From: Candidatus Colimorpha onthohippi
Lineage (GTDB): Bacteria > Bacteroidota > Bacteroidia > Bacteroidales > P3
Assembly (NCBI GenBank): GCA_018064565.1
Contig: JAGHVA010000262.1
Span: forward strand, 1 to 11,562
DNA length: 11,562 bases
Direction of reading: 5' to 3'
Of this stretch, positions 1 through 6,586 are shown in pieces. The notes under the pieces were generated by a model that was given only the letters and a program-made list of their open reading frames with translations, did no database searches and had not been told where the DNA came from. The position numbers and the translations under genes were made by a program. Each line of letters starts with the position of its first letter. Within the stretch, counting starts at the first letter, position 1.

Positions 1-72
1 GCTCTATATGAGCAGCCGACAGAACCCGGCTTATCGACTCCCGATACTCTTTTTTACACGATACAGTCATGA
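1..72 (+). CDS. C-terminal tail of an unidentified gene (partial)
   Basis: An open frame enters from the left edge and ends at TGA 70-72. The visible 23 residues end in ...DTLFYTIQS, with a Pro/Thr-rich stretch just before. The stop overlaps the ATG of the next gene in an ATGA arrangement, a 4-bp overlap that suggests translational coupling and one operon. The family cannot be told from so little. GNA1162-like lipoproteins are often preceded by a DUF4810 lipoprotein and a CsgG-like protein, so a member of that set is possible, but nothing in the residues shows it. Confidence 0.6.
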   Translation, partial: ALYEQPTEPGLSTPDTLFYTIQS

Positions 73-857
73 CCAAACGCTCATTTTTATTGCTACCTAT
101 CGCTGCATTGCTGCTACTAAACGGCTGCAAAAGCGAACAGAAGTATGTGCGCTATGCCACTGTTTATGACGAGCACCCACTTGTGATTTACACTGCTCCT
201 CTATACGACCTCACAGTCGATGAGCGCAACGACAATCCCGATTCGGCATCAGCGGTGATGTATCAATACCAGGATTCTGCCGCCAAAGTCCTATTTCAAT
301 CGCTGCCGTTAGGTCTCACCGACAAAGGATACGAAGTGGTCGGACAGCAAGGGCGTCTCGCTATCGACTTGCATAGGCTCCCCCTGCGCAGAGACCTGCT
401 CAAAAGTGATATCTCCCGCTACAAGTCGCAACATAATGTGGATGCCGTTTTGGTATCAACCCTCCTCCGATGGAAAGAGTCGCGCACTTCGCCTTCGCTA
501 TATGTCGAATTCACGCTTCGATCCACCCTGAGCGGCAAAAACCTGCTACATGCTGGTGTGTGTATAAGCAGAACCGTTGACACCAATTGGCAACGACAAC
601 TGATGCCTACGCAAGCCGATTACGATTTGGCTCAAACAATGGGAACCAGCGTCGAATGCGCATTGCGATGCTATGCTGTACAACAAGCAGTCCATTATAT
701 CCTGCGCGACTTGCCTTATTGCAAGGGGTACCCTTACCAACGCGACCTATACCTAAAAGCCAGCGAGGAGTACTACAACATCAACATCACGTCCGATGGT
801 GCTCTGGAGGTTAAAAAATCGTCGATGGAGGAATTTGAAAACGGATGTTTCTTATAA
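69..857 (+). CDS. Putative lipoprotein, GNA1162/DUF799-like
   Basis: This 262-residue protein begins with a lipoprotein signal: a Lys-Arg n-region, a Leu-rich core and the lipobox LLNGC, with the lipidated Cys at residue 20. It should be anchored in an outer-envelope membrane. The mature part resembles GNA1162/DUF799 lipoproteins in layout: an early HPLVIYTAPLYDLT strand, a helix with a Gly-Tyr-Glu-Val-Val turn near residue 88, and a later VDAVLVSTLLRW strand followed by a β-rich segment. That fold is often encoded beside CsgG-like secretion components, with a role in envelope assembly that is not firmly established. Several Cys occur in the C-terminal half (for example VECALRC), which is unusual for such proteins. 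The ATG overlaps the upstream stop by 4 bp, so it is probably the last gene of an operon entering from the left. A weak stem (CAAGTA/TATAGTTG-like) followed by T8 at about 882-907 could end it, but I would not rely on it. The lipoprotein call is firm and the family call moderate. Confidence 0.6.
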   Translation: MTKRSFLLLPIAALLLLNGCKSEQKYVRYATVYDEHPLVIYTAPLYDLTVDERNDNPDSASAVMYQYQDSAAKVLFQSLPLGLTDKGYEVVGQQGRLAIDLHRLPLRRDLLKSDISRYKSQHNVDAVLVSTLLRWKESRTSPSLYVEFTLRSTLSGKNLLHAGVCISRTVDTNWQRQLMPTQADYDLAQTMGTSVECALRCYAVQQAVHYILRDLPYCKGYPYQRDLYLKASEEYYNINITSDGALEVKKSSMEEFENGCFL

Positions 858-895
858 CTGCCTCCTGCCTCTTTATGACAAGTAGGTATTGATAG

Positions 896-923
896 TTGCT
901 TTTTTTTATAACCTCTAAACTTG
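896..923 (+). promoter_or_regulatory. Weak candidate promoter for the comB run
   Basis: TTG at 896-898 and TAAACTTG at 916-923 approximate the Bacteroidota pair TTTG / TAnnTTTG. The -7 box has one mismatch and the spacer is about 17 bp, shorter than the usual 19-21. It lies about 50 bp before the preferred comB start, a sensible distance. Confidence 0.3.
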
Positions 924-959
924 ATTTTTAATCGTTGTCAGCGTACAACCCCCAATTAT

Positions 960-977
960 CCCCCCCCCAAAAAAAAA
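960..977 (+). repeat. C9-A9 homopolymer tract at the comB start
   Basis: Nine C (960-968) are followed by nine A (969-977), and the last A is the A of the ATG start codon. A-rich leaders favour initiation in Bacteroidota, so the A run may set translation strength. The C9 run is an exceptional homopolymer for this window and a natural site for slipped-strand length change. A change would alter leader length or, if the upstream in-frame TTG at 935 is used, the reading frame. Confidence 0.9.
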
Positions 978-1705
978 TGACTCCTTCTGTCGAAGTAATC
1001 CTTTCTCCATCGCTGTTGCCTTACCACGTTACGCAACCTCCCTTTGCAGCAGTGGCTGTGGATGTGCTACGCGCCACCACTTCTATATGCGCTGCCATGC
1101 ATGCTGGCGCAAGTATTATCGTACCCGTTGAGCATTTAGACGACCTACCCTCCTACCGCGAGCAGGGCTACTCGCTTGCCGTAGAGCGCGACGGCAAGAA
1201 GTTGATGGGTGCCGACTGCGGCAATTCTCCCACCGAATACATGCAAATGGATCTCACTGGTCAGCGGCTGGCTTACTGCACTACCAATGGTACCCGCTGC
1301 ATCTTGAATGCCTCCGCATGCGCCGAACGGACCTTTATCGGCTGCTTTGCCAACCTGTCTGCTCTTGCCAGCAAACTCATCCAAGAGGCTCCTCATGTGG
1401 TGATTCTCTGTAGCGGATGGAGACAAAACCCCAGCATCGAAGACACGCTGATGGCAGGAGTCTTGGTTCAGTTGCTGTCGCAACAAGGCTACTCTATTCT
1501 TGACGACAGCGCCCACATGGCACTGCAATTATTTCTGCATGCGCAGCCAGACATTTACGGGTTCTGCCTACAGCATGCCTCTCATGTGAGCCGCCTGCAA
1601 CGACTCGGCTACGATGCCGACATTCAGTTTGCGCTCAAGGCCGACTCCTGCACACTTGTACCCGAATATATTCATCCTAAAGGAATCGTAGCATGGCACG
1701 CTTAA
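977..1705 (+). CDS. comB: Probable 2-phosphosulfolactate phosphatase (ComB family)
   Basis: The ComB family hydrolyses 2-phosphosulfolactate to sulfolactate, a step of coenzyme M synthesis in methanogens, but homologues are widespread in bacteria that make no coenzyme M. The predicted protein has 242 residues, the normal family length, and shows the family blocks in order: DVLRATTS at 29-36, GNSP at 82-85, TTNGTR at 102-107, a CSGW block at 145-148 and EDTLMAG at 155-161. No signal peptide is seen, so it should be cytoplasmic. I chose ATG 977 because the conserved sequence starts just after it; an in-frame TTG at 935 would add 14 low-complexity residues encoded across the C9-A9 tract. The 3' end overlaps the PAP2 gene by 13 bp, which indicates an operon. 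The fold assignment is firm, but the physiological substrate in this bacterium is unknown. Confidence 0.85.
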   Translation: MTPSVEVILSPSLLPYHVTQPPFAAVAVDVLRATTSICAAMHAGASIIVPVEHLDDLPSYREQGYSLAVERDGKKLMGADCGNSPTEYMQMDLTGQRLAYCTTNGTRCILNASACAERTFIGCFANLSALASKLIQEAPHVVILCSGWRQNPSIEDTLMAGVLVQLLSQQGYSILDDSAHMALQLFLHAQPDIYGFCLQHASHVSRLQRLGYDADIQFALKADSCTLVPEYIHPKGIVAWHA

Positions 1706-2367
1706 TATCTTTTATCCTATTGCTTTTTTTGATTTTGATTAGCCAGCAACTGCTTGCCCAATGGCTCACAAAAATCAATGAACCAACACACCGATCCTTA
1801 CACCAATACAACCACTCGCAACTCATAGCTCCCGTCACGCTCACAGCAAGCGGTGCTGCCATAGGGCTAAACGCCTACCTGCACAACAACATCGACGTCT
1901 CTCTGCACGATGCCTTGTCCGACCATGATGTAAACCATTTGGGGGTTGAGAACTATCTGCAATACGTACCTGCTGTAACCCCATTTGCACTGAATATATG
2001 CGGACTAAAGGGCAAACACGGCTACCGCGACCTTTTTTGCCTTACTGCCGCCTCCTACCTGCTGGTAACGGTGGTGGGCGGTGGACTGAAATATGCTGTT
2101 GCTCAGCCACGCCCTACAGGTCCGTCGCTCAACAGCTTCCCTTCGGGACACACCTATACCGCTTTTGTAGGAGCCGAAATCCTACGACGCGAATATGGCT
2201 CCGAATATCCTGGCATCGCCATCGCAGGCTACGCCGTAGCTTCTGCTGTAGGTGTTATGCGGGTTTACAACCACCGCCATTGGGCAAGCGATATACTGGG
2301 CGGTGCTGGCGTTGGCATACTCTGCACCGCAGCAGCCTACTGGTTGGCTCCGTATCTCACGTTCTAA
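1693..2367 (+). CDS. PAP2-family membrane phosphatase
   Basis: This 224-residue protein has the full three-part signature of type 2 phosphatidic acid phosphatases: K133...R140-P141 (KX6RP), P150-SGH153, and R190-X5-H196-X3-D200. H196 is the expected nucleophile and H153 the acid/base. The N-terminus (residues 5-22) is a hydrophobic signal or anchor ending in LLAQ. Further hydrophobic stretches are at about 112-132, 174-188 and 203-222, so the active site should face the periplasm. Family members dephosphorylate phosphatidic acid, undecaprenyl pyrophosphate, phosphatidylglycerophosphate or lipid A; the sequence alone does not say which. The start lies inside the comB 3' end and trmO follows after 4 bp, so the three are very likely cotranscribed. 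Confidence 0.9.
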   Translation: MARLISFILLLFLILISQQLLAQWLTKINEPTHRSLHQYNHSQLIAPVTLTASGAAIGLNAYLHNNIDVSLHDALSDHDVNHLGVENYLQYVPAVTPFALNICGLKGKHGYRDLFCLTAASYLLVTVVGGGLKYAVAQPRPTGPSLNSFPSGHTYTAFVGAEILRREYGSEYPGIAIAGYAVASAVGVMRVYNHRHWASDILGGAGVGILCTAAAYWLAPYLTF

Positions 2368-2371
2368 CCTC

Positions 2372-3055
2372 ATGACCCCCATTGCACATATCAGCAGCTG
2401 CTACACTTCCAAGTTTGGTGTGCCACGCCAAGCGGGCATCATAGATAGTCCTGCAAGCATTGTGTTTGAGCCAGACTACCGAGTAGCCGAGGCGGTACGC
2501 GGACTTGAGGGGTTCGACTATATATGGCTTATATGGCAGTTCAACCAAACCATGCGCAACGGCTGGTCGCCAACCGTACGGCCGCCCCGTTTGGGCGGCA
2601 ACAGCCGCATAGGCGTGTTCGCCACCCGCAGCCCATTCAGGCCTAACCACCTGGGGCTATCCTCCGTGCGGTTGATTAGCATCGACTATCACAGTTTCCA
2701 AGGTCCGGTACTGCACATAGCTGGTGCCGACCTAATGGACGGCACACCTATCTTCGATATCAAGCCCTATCTCCCGTATGCCGACAGCCACCCCGATGCT
2801 CGGAGTGGCTTTGCCAACCAGCCCACCACCCACTTGCTGCAAGTAGAATGTCCTCAAGAGCTGATTTCATCGCTGCCACAATCCCTACGCCAAACACTTA
2901 TCGACACCATCGCTCTCGATCCCAGACCCCAATACCACCACGACCCCAACCGCATATATGGCATGCCGTTTGGCGGCTATGAAGTAAAATTCAAGGTTGC
3001 CGAAGGCACTGCCACAATAGTTGAAATCGTGGACTCACATTCATCCAAACACTAA
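2372..3055 (+). CDS. trmO: tRNA (N6-threonylcarbamoyladenosine37-N6)-methyltransferase TrmO
   Basis: TrmO (formerly TsaA/YaeB) methylates t6A37 to m6t6A in tRNA-Thr read by ACY codons, using S-adenosylmethionine bound by an unusual single-sheet β-barrel fold. The 227-residue product matches the family from end to end: PIAHISSCYTSKFGVPRQAG at 3-22, VFEPDYR at 31-37, GLEGFDYIWLIWQF at 44-57, PTVRPPRLGGN at 67-77 and GVFATRSPFRPNHLGLS at 81-97, with the C-terminal DPRPQYHHDPNRIYGM block at 183-198. Length is close to the E. coli enzyme (235). An earlier in-frame start exists inside the PAP2 gene, but ATG 2372, 4 bp after the PAP2 stop, begins exactly at the conserved N-terminus and is preferred. 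A strong terminator follows the stop within 25 bp. Confidence 0.95.
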   Translation: MTPIAHISSCYTSKFGVPRQAGIIDSPASIVFEPDYRVAEAVRGLEGFDYIWLIWQFNQTMRNGWSPTVRPPRLGGNSRIGVFATRSPFRPNHLGLSSVRLISIDYHSFQGPVLHIAGADLMDGTPIFDIKPYLPYADSHPDARSGFANQPTTHLLQVECPQELISSLPQSLRQTLIDTIALDPRPQYHHDPNRIYGMPFGGYEVKFKVAEGTATIVEIVDSHSSKH

Positions 3056-3070
3056 GGCATCGGGTTATAA

Positions 3071-3114
3071 AATAAGAGGGGCGATTACACGTGTAATCGC
3101 CCCCCTCTATTTTA
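3071..3114. terminator. Bidirectional rho-independent terminator
   Basis: A perfect 26-bp palindrome (3078-3103, centre ACAC|GTGT, arms closing with GGGG/CCCC) is extended by AGA/TCT across a two-base bulge and flanked by A/T-rich runs on both sides (AAAATAA on the left, ATTTTA on the right). It lies between the converging trmO and lipoprotein operons and can end transcription from both directions. Confidence 0.85.
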
Positions 3115-3126
3115 TGGGTTAAACTA

Positions 3127-3192
3127 TCAGCAGCAGGACTTAAACCAACCACCAACTACACCCAGTACAAATGCCATTGCATGACCTACCAT
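3127..3192 (-). CDS. 21-residue hydrophobic mini-protein, coupled by TAATG
   Basis: A 66-bp frame starts with ATG (complement of 3190-3192) that shares bases with the TAA stop of the upstream lipoprotein gene (TAATG), the classic termination-reinitiation arrangement. The peptide begins MVGHAMAFVLGVVGG and ends WFKSCC: one short Gly-rich hydrophobic segment followed by an aromatic, a Lys and a terminal Cys pair. It could be a membrane microprotein. I recognise no family. The shared start/stop, the membrane-like composition and the position before the operon terminator support it; a chance frame of this length remains quite possible. Confidence 0.4.
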   Translation of the reverse strand: MVGHAMAFVLGVVGGWFKSCC

Positions 3193-3923
3193 TAAAACTC
3201 TAAACTGCTGGTATATTTTAAGGGCAAATCCTTGACGCTTACAGCAAAAAGTCCGAGACTTGGAGTTTCATGATTATTCAACACATAATAATCATAATTG
3301 CTCATCACAGCTGCTCCAAACTGCATCGTGAAATCAGATGTCGAACGGCTGCCTGGTGCTGAGAAATTAATAAATTGATAGGCAGCATCACCAATACAAG
3401 ACCAGTCGGCAGCCAAATCACCACCACCATAACGGCTTATGGCAACCCTTTCACAGTCTGCCACACTGTAAAAATAATCACAGCCATAGCGAGTTATATG
3501 GTATTCACCCCTACGATTTACAAGTTCACACTTCAAACTGATAGCTGGAAAACGGTTAAATTTCTGTCCTATGCTATCTATTTGAGCTTCGTACGCTCTG
3601 ATTCTCACATAAAAAACAGAGTCGTTGATTTTTCTAAAAGTACAATCATCGGTATAATACTCATATATAGTCCACACTGTATCATTACCTACCGCCAACA
3701 CTGAGTACAACTTGGCACTCGCCAAGACACCCGGTTCTGGACGATTGCTATAACTTGTCGTATCCCGATATCCTGGAATCGTATCCTGTCCTGGTCCAGG
3801 AGTTGGATCTTGATTTCCTTGTTGCTGATTGTCAATAACATTGTCTTCGTCTTTGCTGCAAGCTGCAAAAGTCAGCGCTGTAGCCATCATGGCCAAACCT
3901 AAAAATTTGAATATACTTTTCAT
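3192..3923 (-). CDS. Predicted surface lipoprotein, unknown function
   Basis: The 243-residue product starts with a Lys-containing n-region, a hydrophobic core and the lipobox ...TFAAC, with Cys22 lipidated. The residues after Cys (SKDEDN) fit the Bacteroidota lipoprotein export signal (acidic residues right after the Cys), which directs lipoproteins to the cell surface. Residues about 28-50 form a Gln/Pro/Gly-rich linker; the rest is rich in Tyr, Ser and Asp and looks β-sheet-like, with no enzyme motif I recognise. The start is ATG at 3923, directly before the signal peptide; an upstream in-frame start would add 21 residues overlapping the preceding gene. It sits 28 bp after another lipoprotein with a nearly identical signal, so the two may form a surface complex or be diverged duplicates. 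It is last but one in the ridA-bcd-etf run. Confidence 0.8.
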   Translation of the reverse strand: MKSIFKFLGLAMMATALTFAACSKDEDNVIDNQQQGNQDPTPGPGQDTIPGYRDTTSYSNRPEPGVLASAKLYSVLAVGNDTVWTIYEYYTDDCTFRKINDSVFYVRIRAYEAQIDSIGQKFNRFPAISLKCELVNRRGEYHITRYGCDYFYSVADCERVAISRYGGGDLAADWSCIGDAAYQFINFSAPGSRSTSDFTMQFGAAVMSNYDYYVLNNHETPSLGLFAVSVKDLPLKYTSSLEF

Positions 3924-3951
3924 ATGCAATATTATAGATAAACTTATCACA

Positions 3952-4674
3952 TTACCGGGCAAATTCTTGACTATTAGCATCAACATAATATGTATGTACC
4001 GTCGTCATCATCAGTGCCAAACGGGCTTTGCTATAATCTGGATCATCCCAAGTTCCGTCTTTCACCATAGCATCGTGCAGATTATACAACACAGATGTAA
4101 ATTCAAACTCCATCTCAAAAGTAGCAAGATCAATGCTTTTGATATTGAATGTATTATCCCTACCGTCATTATACACCAACCCTTGCCAATTGTAATACCA
4201 ATCTTTTCCACTTGCTGTACCTATAGCAAGAGCCTCACTGTTGTTATTAACATACTGCACAAAACCATCTAAATATTTAGTACGTTTAGTGAGATTGGCA
4301 TACATGATATTGAACGACATGCCAGGGAAATAGGGTATATATTCTTCATCTACAAAATTCCAAGCTGTAAGAGAAAAGTTTACCGCTGTATCCGCCATAT
4401 GAGTGGTGTCAAACTTGTCTATATACGAATATCTTGTTACAAAATATCCAGTATCGGCATCTGCTACCAGACCTCCACCGTAACCAAGTGCTTGCGTAAA
4501 TACCGTCAGCACGTCAACATACAACGTCGGCTCACCTGGCTCACTTGGCTCTTCTGGTTTTTCTTGTGGATTGGGATTTGGGGTGATGGGATCCTCATCA
4601 TCCTTGGAGCAAGCTGCCATCAGCACCGAACCTGCCAGCAAGAGCACTCCCATAAATTGAAAAATACGCTTCAT
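3952..4674 (-). CDS. Predicted surface lipoprotein, unknown function
   Basis: The 240-residue product begins MKRIFQFMG, followed by a hydrophobic core and the lipobox VLMAAC with Cys22 as lipid attachment site. SKDDED follows, again matching the Bacteroidota surface-export signal. A Pro/Glu-rich spacer (about 28-49, repeated PNP and EPxEP) leads to a 190-residue domain rich in Tyr, Asp and Thr without recognisable catalytic motifs. The signal and spacer layout, but not the mature domain, clearly resembles the next gene 28 bp downstream. The start lies 28 bp after etfA with no promoter seen between, so transcription from the acyl-CoA dehydrogenase run is likely. Function is unknown; a role in surface binding or adhesion is only a guess from the anchor type. 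Confidence 0.8.
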   Translation of the reverse strand: MKRIFQFMGVLLLAGSVLMAACSKDDEDPITPNPNPQEKPEEPSEPGEPTLYVDVLTVFTQALGYGGGLVADADTGYFVTRYSYIDKFDTTHMADTAVNFSLTAWNFVDEEYIPYFPGMSFNIMYANLTKRTKYLDGFVQYVNNNSEALAIGTASGKDWYYNWQGLVYNDGRDNTFNIKSIDLATFEMEFEFTSVLYNLHDAMVKDGTWDDPDYSKARLALMMTTVHTYYVDANSQEFAR

Positions 4675-4702
4675 ATTGTTATCATTTTTATTTGTTAATA
4701 TA

Positions 4703-5707
4703 CTACTTACCCATGCTACGCAGCCGTTCCGTTAGCAACGGGACAATCTTGGTGGCATCGCCCACGATGCCGAGATCAGCGACCTTGAATATAGGTGCCG
4801 TCTTGTCTTTGTTGATAGCAATAATCATATCGCTCTCCTCCATTCCAGCAAGGTGCTGTATGGCTCCGCTGATTCCACAAGCTAAATAAAGGTCGGGACG
4901 CACCGTCTTGCCTGTCTGCCCTACCTGACGGTCATGATCCATCAAGCCAGCATCCGACAACGCACGGCTACACGCTACCTCGCCACCAAGTGCCTGAGCT
5001 AAAGGTTGCAACTTGTCAACAATTCCCGACACGCCACGTCCGCCTGCTACCAATACCTTGGCTGCAGCAATATCTACCGTGCCCCGATCCTCTTTAACCT
5101 CTTTGAGTATCTTGATACGGCTAATCTTGGCTTTGTCAAAATCTATGTGGTAATCCACCACCTCTCCTTTACGATTCGTATCGGGTTCGAGTTTTTGCAT
5201 CACTCCTGGACGTACGGTGGACATCTGTGGACGGTGGTCTTTGCACAATATGGTAGCCATCAGGTTGCCACCAAAGGCAGGACGGGTCATCCGAAACTCG
5301 TGAGCCTCATCGTCGCTAACCTCAAGCATCGTAGCATCCGCTGTCAAGCCTGTTACATTGCGGGCAGAGAGGCGAGGTCCTAAATCACGACCAATCGTTG
5401 TTGCTCCGATAAGCAAGATATTAGGTTTCTGCTCACGGATTATCTGCGTGATAGCCTCCGCGTAGGGTTCGGTGAGATAACTCTTCAACGACTCATCATC
5501 CACCACCAGCACGCGATCCGCACCAGCTGCTATCAAGCCCTGAGCCTCACCTTTTACGCCATAACCTAACAACATGGCCACCACTTTCTCGCCAGTGGCA
5601 TCAGCCAGCTCCCTGGCTTTGCCCAATAGCTCCAAGGCCACATTCTGGACTTTGCCGTCACGCTGCTCGGCAAAGACATATACATCTTTATATTCTGATA
5701 AATTCAT
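4703..5707 (-). CDS. etfA: Electron transfer flavoprotein, alpha subunit
   Basis: EtfA pairs with EtfB to form a soluble FAD heterodimer exchanging electrons with acyl-CoA dehydrogenases. The 334-residue protein has the variable N-terminal α/β domain (1-190) and the conserved FAD domain. In the latter I see AGGRGVSG at 221-228 and the ETF-alpha signature at about 261-308, with VGQTGKTVRPDLYLACGISG (262-281), QHLAGM and NKDKTAPIF. Length is normal. The order bcd-etfB-etfA on one strand is common in butyryl-CoA dehydrogenase clusters, and Porphyromonas has a comparable set. The gene lies 74 bp after etfB, the largest gap of the run, with a short palindrome just before its start. Whether the ETF is a plain carrier or electron-bifurcating cannot be settled by eye. 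Confidence 0.96.
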   Translation of the reverse strand: MNLSEYKDVYVFAEQRDGKVQNVALELLGKARELADATGEKVVAMLLGYGVKGEAQGLIAAGADRVLVVDDESLKSYLTEPYAEAITQIIREQKPNILLIGATTIGRDLGPRLSARNVTGLTADATMLEVSDDEAHEFRMTRPAFGGNLMATILCKDHRPQMSTVRPGVMQKLEPDTNRKGEVVDYHIDFDKAKISRIKILKEVKEDRGTVDIAAAKVLVAGGRGVSGIVDKLQPLAQALGGEVACSRALSDAGLMDHDRQVGQTGKTVRPDLYLACGISGAIQHLAGMEESDMIIAINKDKTAPIFKVADLGIVGDATKIVPLLTERLRSMGK

Positions 5708-5711
5708 TTCG

Positions 5712-5727
5712 ATAATTTTGAAATTAT
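5712..5727. repeat. 16-bp inverted repeat just upstream of etfA
   Basis: ATAATTT-TG-AAATTAT is a perfect 7+7 inverted repeat ending 4 bp before the etfA start codon (on the minus strand). It could be an operator or occlude initiation, but AT-rich DNA forms such palindromes by chance. Confidence 0.35.
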
Positions 5728-5781
5728 ACGTGATTTGTAGATAACTCTTACCCCCACTTCGCTATGGGTGCAGCGGCATAG

Positions 5782-6567
5782 CTAAATCAAATGTTTCTCT
5801 TTCAATTTGCTGATAATGAGTTCCACTGCCTCCTCAGGAGTACACTCTACCGTCTCGCCAGCTGCCTTGAGCTCTTTGGGGAACGCCTTAAACACACTGG
5901 TGGGCGACCCTACCTTGCCTATACGATCTTCTGGCACATCGATACGGTCGGCACCCCACACCTCTACCTCTTTGTCGTAGGCGGTCATAATACCTCTCAC
6001 ACTCATATAACGGGGCTGTACAGCACTCGCCAATGCTGTAAGCAGACAAGGTGTCTGCACTTGGAGCATCTGATAGCCGTCCTCGGTATGTTTGCGTACC
6101 GTGAGGCTTTGGTAGGCAGGGTCATACTGCAAACTCTCCACATAAGTTATCTGCGGCAAATCAAGCATATCTGCTATCTGCGGACCTACCTGTGCGGTGT
6201 CGCCATCTATGGCCTGACGACCGGTAATAATCAGGTCGTACTCCATGGTACGCAATGCACCCGCAAGCGCACTCGATGTGGCAAGGGTATCGGCACCTCC
6301 CAGTTTGCGATCGGTCAGCAATATAGCCCTATCGGCTCCCATTGCTAAAGCCTCGCGCAACACAGCCTCAGCCTGGGGCAACCCCATGGTGATGACAGTT
6401 ACGTGAGCTCCATACTGATCTTTAAGCTGCAAGGCATACTCCAAACCACCCTTGTCGTCTGGATTCATAATTGAGGGGACTCCCTCACGAATTAGGGTAC
6501 CTGTAACGGGATTGATTTTAACCTCTGTCGTGTCAGGCACTTGCTTTATACATACTACGATTTTCAT
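5782..6567 (-). CDS. etfB: Electron transfer flavoprotein, beta subunit
   Basis: EtfB forms the second half of the ETF heterodimer and binds AMP, or in bifurcating ETFs a second FAD. The 261-residue product shows MKIVVCIKQVPDT at 1-13, NPDDKGGLEYAL at 35-46, REALAMGADRAILL at 71-84, GADTLATS at 91-98, GRQAIDGDTAQVGP at 116-129 and the C-terminal VGSPTSVFKAF (219-229). The GADTLATS and ALAMGADRAILLTD blocks resemble ETFs working with clostridial-type butyryl-CoA dehydrogenase. I chose ATG 6567 because the family N-terminus starts there; an upstream in-frame ATG would run back into the dehydrogenase gene. It follows that gene by 19 bp, so cotranscription is nearly certain. Confidence 0.96.
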   Translation of the reverse strand: MKIVVCIKQVPDTTEVKINPVTGTLIREGVPSIMNPDDKGGLEYALQLKDQYGAHVTVITMGLPQAEAVLREALAMGADRAILLTDRKLGGADTLATSSALAGALRTMEYDLIITGRQAIDGDTAQVGPQIADMLDLPQITYVESLQYDPAYQSLTVRKHTEDGYQMLQVQTPCLLTALASAVQPRYMSVRGIMTAYDKEVEVWGADRIDVPEDRIGKVGSPTSVFKAFPKELKAAGETVECTPEEAVELIISKLKEKHLI

Positions 6568-6586
6568 ATCGGCTTGGCAATTGATT

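Noticed and set aside
882..907. Terminator after the DUF799-like gene (weak stem plus T8).
   Set aside because: The stem is only about three plus two pairs with a mismatch; the T run alone is not enough.
1145..1528. A long antisense open frame across comB.
   Set aside because: It has no recognisable domain, and the sense frame holds all ComB motifs.
2252..2371. A 40-residue N-terminal extension of TrmO.
   Set aside because: It lies within the PAP2 catalytic region in another frame, and the TrmO family N-terminus begins at ATG 2372.
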